A stretch of DNA of 64,000 bases. It comes from Sphingomonas sp. Leaf21 (lineage in GTDB: Bacteria; Pseudomonadota; Alphaproteobacteria; Sphingomonadales; Sphingomonadaceae). Numbering within the stretch: position 1 is the first letter of the stretch; each line of letters starts with the position of its first letter. The stretch lies in NCBI RefSeq assembly GCF_916858675.1, contig NZ_CAKASM010000002.1, positions 62,001 to 126,000 of the forward strand. Direction: 5' to 3'. Below, piece by piece: positions 8,626-20,613 of the stretch. Made by a program: the position numbers and the translations under genes. Under the pieces are notes generated by a model. It was not told the origin of the DNA. It searched no databases and was given only the letters and a program-made list of their open reading frames with translations.

Positions 8626-9732
8626 ATGACGCTGACCATCAATGCCGCGTTCGACAGCGGCAACATCCGCGTGATCGCGATCGAGGGCGACCGCGTCGAT
8701 CTGGAGATCGTCCGCGATCAGGATTCCGACTTCTATCAGTGGTTCTATTTCCGGGTCGGCGGCGCGAAGGGGCGCACGCTGACCTTCCGCATCCTGAACG
8801 GCGCGGGATCGGCCTTTCCGCAGGGCTGGCCCGGCTATCATGTCCGCGCCTCGACCGATCGGCAGGACTGGCGGATGACGCCGACCGGCTATGCCGACGG
8901 GGTGATCGAATGGCAGTGGACCGGCGAGAGCGATCTTGCCTGGTTCGCCTATTTCGAGCCCTATACGATGGAGCGGCACAACGACCTGGTCGCGCGGATC
9001 GCGGGGAAGGGCGTGCATCACGAGGAGATCGGCCAGAGCATCGACGGCCAGCCGATCGATTATTTCCGGATCGGCGACGGCGCCAGGCAAGTGTGGCTCT
9101 ATGCCCGCCAGCATCCGGGCGAATCGATGGCCGAATGGTGGATGGAGGGTGCGCTCGACTGGCTGACCAGCCCGGCGGCGGCGCCGCTGCTGGCGGCGGC
9201 GACGGTGCATGTCGTCCCCAACATGAATCCGGACGGCACGCGGCGCGGGCATCTGCGCACCAATGCCGTCGGCGTGAACCTCAACCGCGAGTGGCACACG
9301 CCGAGCCTGGAGCGCAGCCCGGAAGTGCTGTGCGTGCGCGACCGGATGGACCGGACCGGCGTCGACTTCGCGATGGACGTGCATGGCGACGAGGCGATTC
9401 CCGCCAATTTCATCGCGGGGTTCGAAGGCATCCCGAGCTGGACCGACGCGCATGGCGCCAAATTCTACGAGTTTGGCCGTCGCCTGGCCGGGCATACGCC
9501 CGACTTCCAGACCCAGATGGGCTATGACAAGGCGGGCGCGGGCAAGGCCAACCTCTCCATGTCCACCAATCAGGTCGCCGAGCGGTTCGGCGCGGTGTCG
9601 GTGACGCTCGAAATGCCGTTCAAGGACCATGATCCCAATCCGGATGCGGTGCATGGCTGGTCGGGCGCGCGCTCGGCTAAGCTGGGCGTGTCGTGCCTGG
9701 AAGTGCTGTCGGAGATGATCGGGGAGATCTGA
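8626..9732 (+). CDS. M14-family zinc carboxypeptidase (cytosolic carboxypeptidase-like)
   Basis: 368-residue cytoplasmic metallocarboxypeptidase related to bacterial M14 enzymes of the AGBL/CCP group. It has an N-terminal beta-rich domain (residues about 1-120, WFYFRVGGAKG) found before the catalytic domain in this group. Zinc ligands are visible in ARQHPGESMAEWWMEG (His and Glu) and in FAMDVHGDEAIPANF (His); substrate-binding NMNPDGTRRGHLRTNAVG and NLNREW follow the family pattern, and VTLEMPFK supplies the catalytic Glu. There is no signal peptide. Substrate unknown; CCP relatives remove C-terminal acidic residues. Confidence 0.85.
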   Translation: MTLTINAAFDSGNIRVIAIEGDRVDLEIVRDQDSDFYQWFYFRVGGAKGRTLTFRILNGAGSAFPQGWPGYHVRASTDRQDWRMTPTGYADGVIEWQWTGESDLAWFAYFEPYTMERHNDLVARIAGKGVHHEEIGQSIDGQPIDYFRIGDGARQVWLYARQHPGESMAEWWMEGALDWLTSPAAAPLLAAATVHVVPNMNPDGTRRGHLRTNAVGVNLNREWHTPSLERSPEVLCVRDRMDRTGVDFAMDVHGDEAIPANFIAGFEGIPSWTDAHGAKFYEFGRRLAGHTPDFQTQMGYDKAGAGKANLSMSTNQVAERFGAVSVTLEMPFKDHDPNPDAVHGWSGARSAKLGVSCLEVLSEMIGEI

Positions 9733-9781
9733 TCGGGGGGCGGGGGCCTTGGTCCCCGACCTTCGGGATTTCCTGGGCTCT

Positions 9782-9808
9782 CGACCTCGCTCGGCCTGAG
9801 CGACGTCG
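9782..9808. terminator. Imperfect hairpin between convergent genes
   Basis: CGAC-ct-CGCTC pairs with GAGCG-ac-GTCG around GGCCT. It sits between the M14 gene and the convergent phosphohexomutase gene. The sequence resembles the short CTTCGACTTCGCTC-type dispersed repeat seen elsewhere in this window. Confidence 0.45.
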
Positions 9809-9826
9809 AAGGGGCCATGCCCCGCG

Positions 9827-11224
9827 CTACCGCCGCACCCCCTGTGTCGACAGGTGCCGGTCGAGATCCGCGAGCACGCGCGCCAGACCGGCGTCGTCCC
9901 CCGCCTCCGCCCGGACGGTGAGCGCGGCCTGGGTATTCGACGCGCGGAGCAGCCACCAGCCATCCGCCGTCCGCACCCGCACGCCGTCGGTGTCGTTGAC
10001 CACCGCCCCCTCGGCGCGAAGCGCGTCGGCGACGCGTTCGACGATCGCGAACTTGTCCGCCTCCGCCACCGTGATCCGGGTTTCGGGGATGTCGACCATG
10101 GCGGGCATCGCGCCGCGCAATTCCGTCATCGACCGCCCGGACAGATGCGCCGCGCGGATCAGCCGGATCGCGGCATAATGCGCATCGTCGAAGCCGTACC
10201 ATTCGCCCGCGAAGAACATGTGCCCCGACATCTCGCCACCCAGCGGCGCGCCCGTCTCGAGCATCTTGGTCTTCATCAGGCTGTGCCCGGTCTTCCACAT
10301 CACCGGCCGCCCGCCCAGGCCCTGGACATGATCGAACAGCGCCTGGCTGGCCTTCACGTCGGCGACGATCGGCGCGCCGGGATGCTCGGCCAGCGTCGGT
10401 CCGGCGAGGAGCATCAGGATCTGGTCGCCCCAGATCACCCGGCCCTGGCCATCGACCGCGCCGATCCGGTCGCCATCGCCGTCGAAGGCGAAGCCGAAAT
10501 CCAGCCGCTTCTCGGTCACCAGCGCCTTCAGCGCGTCGAGATTGGCCTCGACCGTCGGGTCGGGGTGGTGATGCGGGAATCGGCCGTCGACCTCGGTGAA
10601 CAGCGTGTGATGCTCGCCCGGCAATCGCCGGACCAGCGCCTCGATCACCGGCCCGGCGGCGCCGCTGCCGCAGTCCCAACCGATACGGTAGCGGCCCCCG
10701 GCATAACCCGCGATCAGCCGGTCGACATAGGCGTCGAGTATGTCGACCGACTCGACGCTGCCCGTACCCGTCGTCCAGTCGCGCGCGGCGGCCATGCGCG
10801 CCAGGTCCTGGACGTCGTCACCGAAAAAGGGGCGATGGCGAAGCACCATCTTGAAGCCATTGTCGTCGCGGGGATTGTGGCTGCCCGTCACCTGGACGGC
10901 GCCGTCCACGCCCAGCGTCGCCTCGGCGAAATAGACCATCGGGGTGGGGCCCAGGCCCAGCCGGACGACGTCGACGCCGCTTTCGGTCAGCCCCCCGACC
11001 AGCGCGGCCTCCAGCGCGGGCGAACTCAGTCGCCCGTCGCGGCCGACCGCCACGCGCGTGCCGCCCGCGCGCCGCACGCGGGTCGCGAAGCCCCGCCCGA
11101 CGGCATAGGCCGCGCCCTCGTCCAGTGTCTCGGGCACGGTCCCGCGCACGTCATATTCGCGGCAGGCGCTGGGATGGATCGCGGCGATCCGCGCCGCCCC
11201 CAAATCACCTCGCGCATCACCCAT
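9827..11224 (-). CDS. pgmG: Phosphomannomutase / phosphoglucomutase
   Basis: 465-residue alpha-D-phosphohexomutase interconverting hexose 1- and 6-phosphates, feeding UDP-glucose and GDP-mannose for exopolysaccharide and LPS. All four domains show their loops: catalytic serine in QVTGSHNPRDDNGFK, metal-binding FDGDGDRIG, sugar-binding GGEMSGHMFF and the C-terminal phosphate-binding RASNTQAALTVRAEA. The length fits the AlgC/PgmG group. Its ATG lies within the last codons of the J-domain gene (8-base overlap), so the three leftward genes mipZ, J-domain and this one are a likely operon. The symbol follows sphingomonad usage; algC or manB would be equally valid names. Confidence 0.92.
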   Translation of the reverse strand: MGDARGDLGAARIAAIHPSACREYDVRGTVPETLDEGAAYAVGRGFATRVRRAGGTRVAVGRDGRLSSPALEAALVGGLTESGVDVVRLGLGPTPMVYFAEATLGVDGAVQVTGSHNPRDDNGFKMVLRHRPFFGDDVQDLARMAAARDWTTGTGSVESVDILDAYVDRLIAGYAGGRYRIGWDCGSGAAGPVIEALVRRLPGEHHTLFTEVDGRFPHHHPDPTVEANLDALKALVTEKRLDFGFAFDGDGDRIGAVDGQGRVIWGDQILMLLAGPTLAEHPGAPIVADVKASQALFDHVQGLGGRPVMWKTGHSLMKTKMLETGAPLGGEMSGHMFFAGEWYGFDDAHYAAIRLIRAAHLSGRSMTELRGAMPAMVDIPETRITVAEADKFAIVERVADALRAEGAVVNDTDGVRVRTADGWWLLRASNTQAALTVRAEAGDDAGLARVLADLDRHLSTQGVRR

Positions 11225-11486
11225 CGCGGCGCGCCAGCAACAGGTCGCGCGCGGCGTTGACCCGGCGCGTCAGATCGGCCGAGCCGCCGCGATCGGGATG
11301 GACCTGATTCACGAGCCGCCGATGCGCCTGCCGGATCGCGTCGACATCCGCATGTGGCGGCAGGTCGAGGATCGCCAGCGCCTCCGCCTCGTCACGCGGC
11401 AGGCGGGGCTTGGGAGCGGGCTTGGCGGGGCGGGGCATATAGCGCCACACCAGCCAGATCACCGCCAGCGCGATCAGCCATTTCAC
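11217..11486 (-). CDS. Membrane-anchored J-domain protein
   Basis: 89-residue DnaJ-like co-chaperone. An N-terminal transmembrane segment (KWLIALAVIWLVWRYM) is followed by a proline-rich linker and a minimal J-domain with the HPD motif in NQVHPDRGGS. This layout (one membrane helix plus C-terminal J-domain) resembles the Tim14/Pam18-like proteins of alphaproteobacteria. It would stimulate DnaK ATPase at the inner membrane. It lies 22 bases after mipZ and overlaps the following phosphohexomutase start by 8 bases. Confidence 0.85.
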   Translation of the reverse strand: MKWLIALAVIWLVWRYMPRPAKPAPKPRLPRDEAEALAILDLPPHADVDAIRQAHRRLVNQVHPDRGGSADLTRRVNAARDLLLARRDG

Positions 11487-11508
11487 GCGAGGGCGACCCG
11501 GCGTCGCG

Positions 11509-12336
11509 TCATGCCGCGGTGCTAGGGGCGGTGCTGGCCGGGGCGCTGCCCTCCTCCGCCCACGCTTCGGGCAGTTGCAGCGCGGCCATCATCTCGCGCA
11601 GTTCCTGCCGCGCGGCGACATGGCCAAGCCCCATCGCACCGAATTCGCGCGCGTCGATCATGGTCAGGCCGTTGGGGAACATCTCGCGATAGATGACGCG
11701 CTCGCCCAGGCCCGGGATCACGCGGAAGCCGACGCGGCGCGACAATTGGGTCAGCGCGTCGGACACGCGGCGCATGTTGCGCGCTTCGATATGCTGGAGC
11801 CGGTTGCGCAGCACGACCCAGTCTATCGTGGTGCCGTCCGCCCGCGCGCGCTGCTTGCGCGCGTCCCAGATCAGTTCGGAATAAAAGCTGGGGCGGGTGA
11901 CCTGAAACGTCTCGGGATCGACCTGGCCGATCAGGTCGAAGTCGACGAAGCTGTCGTTCATCGGCGTGACCAGCGTGTTGGACAGCGCCGCGGCGGTCCG
12001 TGCGAAGTGGTCGTCGCGACCCGGCGTATCGACGATCAGGAAATCGGCATCCTGCTGGAGGCGGAACCAGAGTTCCTCGAACCCCTCCTCGGTCTGGCTG
12101 CTGTGCGTCGCATGGATCGGCATCGGCAGGCGGTGGCCGGTGCGACGAATCGTCTCGGCCCGATTGTCGAGATAACGCCCCACGGTCCGCTGCCGGTGAT
12201 CCAGATCGAGGCACGCCACGCGCGCGCCCTTCGCGGCCAGGGCGATGGCGACATGGACCGCCGTGGTCGATTTGCCAGTGCCACCCTTTTCATTGGCAAA
12301 TACGATCACATGGGTTGAAGATAGCCGTTCCGGCAA
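11509..12336 (-). CDS. mipZ: Division-plane positioning ATPase MipZ
   Basis: 275-residue ParA-superfamily ATPase that in Caulobacter forms a bipolar gradient and inhibits FtsZ polymerisation away from midcell. The deviant Walker A motif is present at residues 16-24 (EKGGTGKST with the signature lysine Lys17); FLIVDTPGRDD is the Walker B region. Segments such as CLDLDHRQRTVGRYLDNR and the long C-terminal half match MipZ rather than ParA/Soj. The last 20 residues are Ala/Ser/Thr-rich and probably disordered. It is divergent from panC across 75 bases and heads a leftward three-gene operon. No parAB partner lies in this window. Confidence 0.92.
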   Translation of the reverse strand: MPERLSSTHVIVFANEKGGTGKSTTAVHVAIALAAKGARVACLDLDHRQRTVGRYLDNRAETIRRTGHRLPMPIHATHSSQTEEGFEELWFRLQQDADFLIVDTPGRDDHFARTAAALSNTLVTPMNDSFVDFDLIGQVDPETFQVTRPSFYSELIWDARKQRARADGTTIDWVVLRNRLQHIEARNMRRVSDALTQLSRRVGFRVIPGLGERVIYREMFPNGLTMIDAREFGAMGLGHVAARQELREMMAALQLPEAWAEEGSAPASTAPSTAA

Positions 12337-12411
12337 CTCGTCGCTTCCTTATTGATCCCCGTTGGCTCCCTACATAGAAGCCCTGGGCCTGGGGAACGAG
12401 GGGTAAAATCA

Positions 12412-13254
12412 GTGCAAGTCATTCGGGATCGCGAGGCCTTGGTTGCGGCGCTCGCCACGATGCGTGCGGACGGCGCGCGCGTGGCGCTGGTGCCAACGAT
12501 GGGCGCGCTCCATGCCGGTCATATCGCATTGATCGAGGCGGCGAAGCGGCCGGGGACCAAGGTCGTCGCGTCGATCTTCGTGAACCCGAAGCAGTTCGGG
12601 GCGGGCGAGGATCTGGGGCGCTATCCCCGGCGCGAGGGATCCGACCTGCGGATGCTGACCGAGGCGGGATGCGATCTGGTGTGGATGCCCGGCGTCGAGG
12701 ACATGTACCCCGAGGGCCATGCGACGACCATCCGGGTGTCGGGCGTCAGCGAGGGCTTTGACGGCGAGTCGCGCCCCGGCCATTTCGACGGCGTCGCCAC
12801 CGTCGTCGCCAAGCTGTTCAACCAGATCGGCCCCGACGCCGCCTATTTCGGCGAGAAGGATTTTCAGCAGCTGGCGGTGATCCGCCGCATGGTCGCCGAC
12901 CTGGACATGCCCGTCGAGGTGGTGGGCGTGCCGACGCAGCGCGACGATGACGGCCTCGCCCTGTCCTCGCGCAACATCTACCTGGATGAGGAGCAGCGCG
13001 CCAAGGCGGTCGCCCTGCCGCGCGCGCTGGGCGTCGCCGCGCGTGCCATCGGCCGGGGCGAGGATGTCGCGACCGTTCTGGCCGATGCCCGCGCCACGCT
13101 GGCCGCCGCCGGGTTCGAGGTGGATTATGTCGCGCTGGCCGATGCCGAGACGCTGACACCCGATCCCGCCGCCGATCGTCCCCGCCGTCTGCTGGCCGCG
13201 GCCCGCATGGGATCGGCCAGACTGATCGACAACATCGCTATATCGGATGGTTAA
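12412..13254 (+). CDS. panC: Pantoate--beta-alanine ligase
   Basis: 280-residue enzyme joining pantoate and beta-alanine with ATP to make pantothenate (coenzyme A pathway). Family motifs: VPTMGALHAGHIALIE (the HxGH nucleotide-binding site), FVNPKQFG, GHFDGVATVVAKLFNQ, YFGEKDFQQL and the KMSKS-like LSSRNIYL. The start is taken as GTG with a GAGGGG Shine-Dalgarno 7 bases upstream; an in-frame ATG 60 bases earlier lacks one and would add non-homologous residues. It is divergent from mipZ. panB is not nearby. Confidence 0.95.
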   Translation: MQVIRDREALVAALATMRADGARVALVPTMGALHAGHIALIEAAKRPGTKVVASIFVNPKQFGAGEDLGRYPRREGSDLRMLTEAGCDLVWMPGVEDMYPEGHATTIRVSGVSEGFDGESRPGHFDGVATVVAKLFNQIGPDAAYFGEKDFQQLAVIRRMVADLDMPVEVVGVPTQRDDDGLALSSRNIYLDEEQRAKAVALPRALGVAARAIGRGEDVATVLADARATLAAAGFEVDYVALADAETLTPDPAADRPRRLLAAARMGSARLIDNIAISDG

Positions 13255-13329
13255 CGAGTTAACGAATTTGTGACCGTTGTGGTCATAGGCTGATCCCCGG
13301 ACACAGGAGGTCCGAAAAAGGGGTAGGAT

Positions 13330-13635
13330 ATGGCCAATAGCAGCAAGTCCGCGCTGTTCCTGATGGAAAGCCGGTATGACGACGCAATCGAAGGCGATGA
13401 CGGCGCGACCCTGTACGATCTGGGCGTCGCATGTTCGACCGGTTCGAACGGCAGCGGCATCGACCTGATCGCCGCGCACAAATGGTTCAATCTCGCGGCG
13501 GTCGCGGGCTTCCTGCCCGGCCAGATCGCACGGGCCGAGATCGCGAGCGACATGACCATGCGCGAGATCGCCGAAGCGCAGCGTCAGGCGCGGGCTTTCC
13601 TCAACGGCATGTCACACCAGCTTCGCGCCGCCTGA
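13330..13635 (+). CDS. Small SEL1-like repeat protein
   Basis: 101-residue protein, probably a single TPR/SEL1-like helical unit: the stretch DGATLYDLGVACSTG followed by DLIAAHKWFNLAAVAGFLPG resembles a Sel1 repeat (the AHKWFNLAA core is characteristic). The remainder MREIAEAQRQARAFLNG forms a further helix. No signal peptide. Function unknown; such small proteins are common in sphingomonads. GGAGG lies about 20 bases upstream of the ATG and a nearer AAAGGGG about 6 bases upstream. Confidence 0.75.
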   Translation: MANSSKSALFLMESRYDDAIEGDDGATLYDLGVACSTGSNGSGIDLIAAHKWFNLAAVAGFLPGQIARAEIASDMTMREIAEAQRQARAFLNGMSHQLRAA

Positions 13636-13663
13636 ATCGGCACGGCTGCTCCCCCGGCGCCGA

Positions 13664-13715
13664 CCCTCTGCAAACCGCCCCGGCAATGGCCGGGATGGTG
13701 AACGGTTCGCAGAGG
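13664..13715. terminator. Long hairpin between convergent sel1-like gene and topA
   Basis: CCTCTGC-aa-ACCG pairs with CGGTT-c-GCAGAGG, with an inner GCCCCGGC-aat-GGCCGGG stem. It lies between two convergent genes and could stop transcription from both sides. Confidence 0.55.
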
Positions 13716-13737
13716 TTTCCGAACAGCCAGGCAGGGA

Positions 13738-16362
<2,625 letters not shown>

Positions 16363-16475
16363 GAGTGGTAAGCTTCGAGTCCCTTACGTGTGTACGCGAG
16401 GATGGGGAGGGGGCGGGGGGGCGTCAAGCTGGGTCGAGGGCCATGCCGGGATGCCGGTGCCGATCATGTCGCCGA

Positions 16476-17555
16476 TCACATCAATGCCACGCGGCCGCCC
16501 GCATGGCGTTCCAGCCGTCCGGCGAGTTCCAGTTCCAGCAGGATCGTCTGGACGATAGCGGAGGGGCGTCCGCTCTGCCGGATCAGTTCGTCGACGCAGA
16601 CCGCCACCGGGCCGAGCAGGTCGGTGACGCGGGCGCGGTCGGTGTCGCTGGCTTCCAGCGGCGGCGGAGGCGTATAGGTGTCACCGGGCGCGCGGACCAT
16701 GCGGGCGTCGATCGGGCGGATCTGTTCGAGGATATCCGCAGCCGACTGGATCAGCGTCGCCCCCTCGCGAATCAGCATGTTGCACCCTTGCGCGCGCGGG
16801 TCGGCGGGGTGGCCGGGCACCGCCATCACCTCGCGCCCCGCCTCTGCCGCCAGCCGCGCGGTGATCAGCGAGCCCGAGCGCGGTGCCGCCTCGACCACCA
16901 CCGTGCCCTGCGCCAGCCCGGCGATGATCCGGTTGCGGGCGGGGAAGTGGCGCGCGAGCGGCTGGGTGCCCGGCGGCTGCTCGGCGACCAGCAGGCCGCG
17001 TGTCGCGACCTCCTCGTGCAGCCGGGCGTTTTCGGGCGGGAAGGCGATGTCGATGCCGCTGGCGATGACGCCGATCGTCCCGCCCTCCAGCGCGCCGAGA
17101 TGTGCCGCCGTGTCGATCCCGCGCGCCAGCCCGGAGGTGACGGGCACGGTCTGCGCGGCGAGGTCCTGCGCCAGCCCGCGTGCGAAGCGACACGATGCGG
17201 CGGAGGCGTTGCGCGCCCCCACCAGCGCGACGCCGCCACGCTGCGCCAGCGTCATGTCGCCGCGCACGATCAGCGCGGGCGGCGCGGTGTCGATCCGGGC
17301 GAGAAGTGCGGGATAGTCGGGCTCGCCGAGCATCACGTGCCGCGCGCCGAGCCGTGCCACCATGTCCAACTCGCGTCGGATCGTGGCGGGGTCGGCGGCC
17401 TTGGGCGGCTCGCCCCCGCCGCGCCGCGCCAGACCGGGCAGGGCGTCCAGCGCCGCCGCCGCATCGCCGAAGCGCGCCATCAACTGGCGCCAGGTCACGG
17501 GGCCGATGCCATGCGTCCGCAACAGCCGAAGCTGTGCGAATCGCATCTCGGTCAC
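16476..17555 (-). CDS. dprA: DNA-processing protein DprA
   Basis: 359-residue single-strand DNA-binding RecA loader used in natural transformation. The Rossmann-like core shows VALVGARNASAASCRFA, SGLARGIDTAAHLGAL and the later AAPRSGSLITARLAAEAGRE block, all typical. An N-terminal helical (SAM-like) region starts the protein (LRTHGIGPVTWRQLM) and a winged-helix domain ends it. The start ATG overlaps the plsY stop by 4 bases, so plsY-dprA, probably with topA, form a leftward operon. DprA in a genome with a GTA cluster is of interest because GTA recipients use DprA for uptake in Rhodobacter. Confidence 0.95.
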   Translation of the reverse strand: MTEMRFAQLRLLRTHGIGPVTWRQLMARFGDAAAALDALPGLARRGGGEPPKAADPATIRRELDMVARLGARHVMLGEPDYPALLARIDTAPPALIVRGDMTLAQRGGVALVGARNASAASCRFARGLAQDLAAQTVPVTSGLARGIDTAAHLGALEGGTIGVIASGIDIAFPPENARLHEEVATRGLLVAEQPPGTQPLARHFPARNRIIAGLAQGTVVVEAAPRSGSLITARLAAEAGREVMAVPGHPADPRAQGCNMLIREGATLIQSAADILEQIRPIDARMVRAPGDTYTPPPPLEASDTDRARVTDLLGPVAVCVDELIRQSGRPSAIVQTILLELELAGRLERHAGGRVALM

Positions 17556-18187
17556 GACGTCTTGCGGCCGATGCGCGGCTCGGTCCCGGCCAGCAGCCGT
17601 TCGATGTTCGAGCCGTGTTTCCAGATGACGATCAGCGCCAGCGCGATCAGCAGCAGGACGAGATCGAACCGCCCCAGCACGGCGGCGGCGAGCGGCGCGC
17701 TGAGCGCCGCGACCATACCCGCCACCGCCGAGATGCGCAGTGTCGCGAGCAGTCCCAGCCAGACGACGGCATAGACGAGGCCGAGCGGCCAGTAGAGCGC
17801 GACGACCACGCCCATCAACGTCGCGACACCCTTGCCGCCACGGAATTTCAACCAGATCGGATAGCAGTGGCCGACGAACGCGGCGGCGGCGGCGAGTGGC
17901 TCCTCACCAGGCAGCCAGTGGCGGACGATCAACACGGCGACGACGCCTTTCAGCATGTCGAGGATCAACGTCGCGGCGGCCAGCCCCTTGCGGCCCGTGC
18001 GCAGCACGTTGGTCGCGCCGATATTGCCCGAACCGATGCTGCGCAGGTCGCCCGCGCCGGTCGCGCGGGTCAGGATGACCCCGAACGGAATCGAACCCAG
18101 CACATAGCCGATCAGCAAGGCCAAGGTCGGTGGCCCCCAGATGATTTCGGTCGGCAATCGTCGTCCCCTGTATTGCGGGACAGACAT
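17552..18187 (-). CDS. plsY: Glycerol-3-phosphate acyltransferase PlsY
   Basis: 211-residue integral membrane enzyme transferring the acyl group from acyl-phosphate to glycerol-3-phosphate, the first step of phospholipid synthesis. Five to six hydrophobic segments are visible. Conserved loops: GSIPFGVILTR, LRSIGSGNIGATNVLRTGRK (phosphate loop), FVGHCYPIWLKFRGGKGVAT, and near the end IVIWKHGSNIERLLAGTE. All three PlsY signature motifs are intact. It is divergent from murI, with 72 bases between the starts. Confidence 0.95.
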   Translation of the reverse strand: MSVPQYRGRRLPTEIIWGPPTLALLIGYVLGSIPFGVILTRATGAGDLRSIGSGNIGATNVLRTGRKGLAAATLILDMLKGVVAVLIVRHWLPGEEPLAAAAAFVGHCYPIWLKFRGGKGVATLMGVVVALYWPLGLVYAVVWLGLLATLRISAVAGMVAALSAPLAAAVLGRFDLVLLLIALALIVIWKHGSNIERLLAGTEPRIGRKTS

Positions 18188-18259
18188 AGAACATCGGACC
18201 GGGCCTGTCCAATCCGCGACGCTCTGGTTTCGGTCGCGCGGGCTGGGTATGACGGCGCG

Positions 18260-19057
18260 ATGAGCGATGCGCGCCCCATATTATTCTTCGATTCCGGCGT
18301 CGGCGGCCTGTCGATCGCGGGCCCCGCGCGCAGGGTGTTGCCGACCGCCCCCTTCGTCTATGTCGCCGATAGTGCTGGCTTTCCCTATGGCGAGAAGACC
18401 GAGGCGGAGATTGCCGGGCGGGTGCCCGCGCTGCTCGGGCGGCTGGCGGAGCGCTATCGTCCGCGCCTCATCGTCATTGCGTGCAACACCGCCTCGACCA
18501 TCGCGCTGCCGGCGGTACGCGCGGCGCTCGACCTGCCGGTGGTCGGCACGGTGCCGGCGATCAAGCCCGCGGCGGCGATGACCGAGACGCGGGTCATCGG
18601 CGTGCTCGGCACCCGCGCGACGGTGCGCCAGGCCTATGTCGACGATCTCGCCGCGCGGTTCGCGGGCGATTGCCGGGTGATCCGGCACGGCTCGGCCGAA
18701 CTGGTCGAGCTGGCCGAGGCGAAGCTGCGCGGCGAATCGGTGTCGCCTGCGTCCTTCGCGGCGGTGCTGGACGGGCTGTTCGGGCAGGAGGGCGGCGAGC
18801 ATGTCGACGTGATCGTCAACGCCTGCACCCATTTCCCGCTGGTCGAGGCGGAACTGGCGGCCGCGGCGCCCCGGCCAGTGCGTTTCGTCGATGGCGGGCC
18901 GGGGATCGCGCGGCGAATCGCGTTCCTGACCGAGGGGCAGGACTGGCCTGAATCACCGGGCGACGGCGTCGCGGTGTTCACGCATCTGGGCGAGCGGGAA
19001 CAGGCGCTCGCACCGGGGTTGGCGGCGCGGGGCTTCACGCGGATCGAGGCGCTGTAG
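18260..19057 (+). CDS. murI: Glutamate racemase
   Basis: 265-residue cofactor-independent racemase producing D-glutamate for peptidoglycan. The two catalytic cysteines sit in VIACNTAS and [10 protein letters not shown]; the N-terminal [13 protein letters not shown] carries the substrate-binding Asp-Ser. The ATG chosen begins [10 protein letters not shown]; upstream in-frame sequence overlaps the divergent plsY gene and is not homologous to MurI. No N-terminal regulatory extension of the E. coli type is present. Confidence 0.95.
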   Translation: MSDARPILFFDSGVGGLSIAGPARRVLPTAPFVYVADSAGFPYGEKTEAEIAGRVPALLGRLAERYRPRLIVIACNTASTIALPAVRAALDLPVVGTVPAIKPAAAMTETRVIGVLGTRATVRQAYVDDLAARFAGDCRVIRHGSAELVELAEAKLRGESVSPASFAAVLDGLFGQEGGEHVDVIVNACTHFPLVEAELAAAAPRPVRFVDGGPGIARRIAFLTEGQDWPESPGDGVAVFTHLGEREQALAPGLAARGFTRIEAL

Positions 19058-19251
19058 ACCGCCCACCACGCCCTTTCAGGTCGGGTAACGTCGCAGCCCA
19101 GGGGACAGCCTGGCCGCAAATCCATGCCGGGGACTTCGATCCCGCATCGGGAACCCTTCGATCCGTGGGACAATATGTCCACCATGATCGATCACAGTCA
19201 GCGGCGTTATCGACTCGCATCCTCCGCCGCATCGTCCTACATTCCCGTCCC

Positions 19252-20493
19252 ATGAGCATCGACGGTACGGACGCGCGCGTGGATTATTCCCGCGTCTTCA
19301 CCCAGGCGATCGACCGCCTGCACGCCGAGGGACGTTACCGCGTCTTCATCGACATCCTGCGCAACAAGGGCATGTTCCCCAATGCGCGCTGTTTCGCCGG
19401 GCATAACGGGCCGAAGCCGATCACCGTATGGTGTTCCAACGACTATCTGGCGATGGGACAGCACCCCAAGGTCATCGCCGCGATGGAGGAAGCGCTCCAC
19501 GACGTCGGCGCGGGCTCGGGCGGTACGCGCAACATCGGCGGCAACACCCATTATCATGTCGATCTGGAAGGCGAACTCGCCGACCTGCACGGCAAGGAAG
19601 CGGCGTTGCTGTTCACCAGCGGCTATGTCTCCAACGAGGCGACGCTGGCGACGCTGGCCAAGATCCTGCCCGGCTGCGTGATCTTCTCGGACGAGCTGAA
19701 CCACGCCTCGATGATCGCGGGCATCCGCAATTCGGGCTGCGAGAAGCAGGTGTTCCGCCACAACGACCTGGCGCATCTGGAAGAATTGCTGGCGGCGGCC
19801 GATCCGGCGGTCCCCAAACTGATCGCGTTCGAAAGCGTCTATTCGATGGAGGGCGATGTCGCCCCGATCGCCGCGATCTGCGACCTGGCCGACAAGTATA
19901 ACGCGCTGACCTATCTGGACGAGGTGCATGCGGTCGGCATGTACGGGCCGCGCGGCGGCGGTATCTCGGAGCGGGACGGGGTCGCGCACCGGCTGACCGT
20001 GATCGAGGGGACGCTGGGCAAGGCGTTCGGCGTCATGGGCGGCTATATCGCGGCCGACCGGATGATCGTCGACGTGATCCGCTCCTATGCGCCGGGCTTC
20101 ATCTTCACCACCTCGCTGTCGCCGGTGCTGGTCGCAGGCGTGCTGGCGAGCGTGCGTCACCTGAAGCAGAGTTCGGTCGAGCGCGAGGGACAGCAGGCCG
20201 CCGCCGCCAAGCTGAAGGCGATGATGCGCGAGGCGGGGCTGCCCGTGATGCTGGGCGAGACGCATATCGTGCCGGTGATGGTCGGCGATCCGGTCAAGGC
20301 CAAGAAGATCAGCGACATCCTGCTCGCCGAATATGGCGTGTACGTGCAGCCGATCAATTACCCGACCGTGCCGCGCGGCACCGAACGGCTTCGCTTCACG
20401 CCCGGCCCCGCGCATGACGATGCGATGATGGCGGAACTGGTGTCGGCGCTGGTCGAGATATGGGAACGGCTGGAACTGCGGATGGCGGCCTAG
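19252..20493 (+). CDS. hemA: 5-aminolevulinate synthase
   Basis: PLP enzyme condensing glycine and succinyl-CoA to 5-aminolevulinate, the Shemin route to haem used by alphaproteobacteria. 413 residues. It shows [59 protein letters not shown] (Asp contacting the PLP ring nitrogen) and the Schiff-base lysine in [13 protein letters not shown]. The start is uncertain: ATG 19252 is given; a GTG at 19279 ([14 protein letters not shown]) matches the most common family N-terminus. About 190 bases without a gene separate it from murI. Confidence 0.95.
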   Translation: MSIDGTDARVDYSRVFTQAIDRLHAEGRYRVFIDILRNKGMFPNARCFAGHNGPKPITVWCSNDYLAMGQHPKVIAAMEEALHDVGAGSGGTRNIGGNTHYHVDLEGELADLHGKEAALLFTSGYVSNEATLATLAKILPGCVIFSDELNHASMIAGIRNSGCEKQVFRHNDLAHLEELLAAADPAVPKLIAFESVYSMEGDVAPIAAICDLADKYNALTYLDEVHAVGMYGPRGGGISERDGVAHRLTVIEGTLGKAFGVMGGYIAADRMIVDVIRSYAPGFIFTTSLSPVLVAGVLASVRHLKQSSVEREGQQAAAAKLKAMMREAGLPVMLGETHIVPVMVGDPVKAKKISDILLAEYGVYVQPINYPTVPRGTERLRFTPGPAHDDAMMAELVSALVEIWERLELRMAA

Positions 20494-20497
20494 GCGG

Positions 20498-20559
20498 GAT
20501 CGACGTTCAGCTTATTCTCCCCTCTGCGAGGGAAGGACAGGCATAGTCGAATGTCGATC
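20498..20559. repeat. Short palindromic intergenic repeat, family A
   Basis: A 62-base element with inverted ends GATCGACGTTCA and GAATGTCGATC, and inner CTTATTCTCCCCTC / CTTCCCTCGCAGAGG-like arms. Both arms recur in the 262-base element at 24,658-24,919, so this looks like the two ends of that element joined without its centre. It lies between the convergent hemA and lipoprotein genes. Confidence 0.7.
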
Positions 20560-20613
20560 GGCCCTGGGCCGCCGCGCTTCCCCCCTTCTCCCCCGCGCCG
20601 GGGAGGCGTGCCT

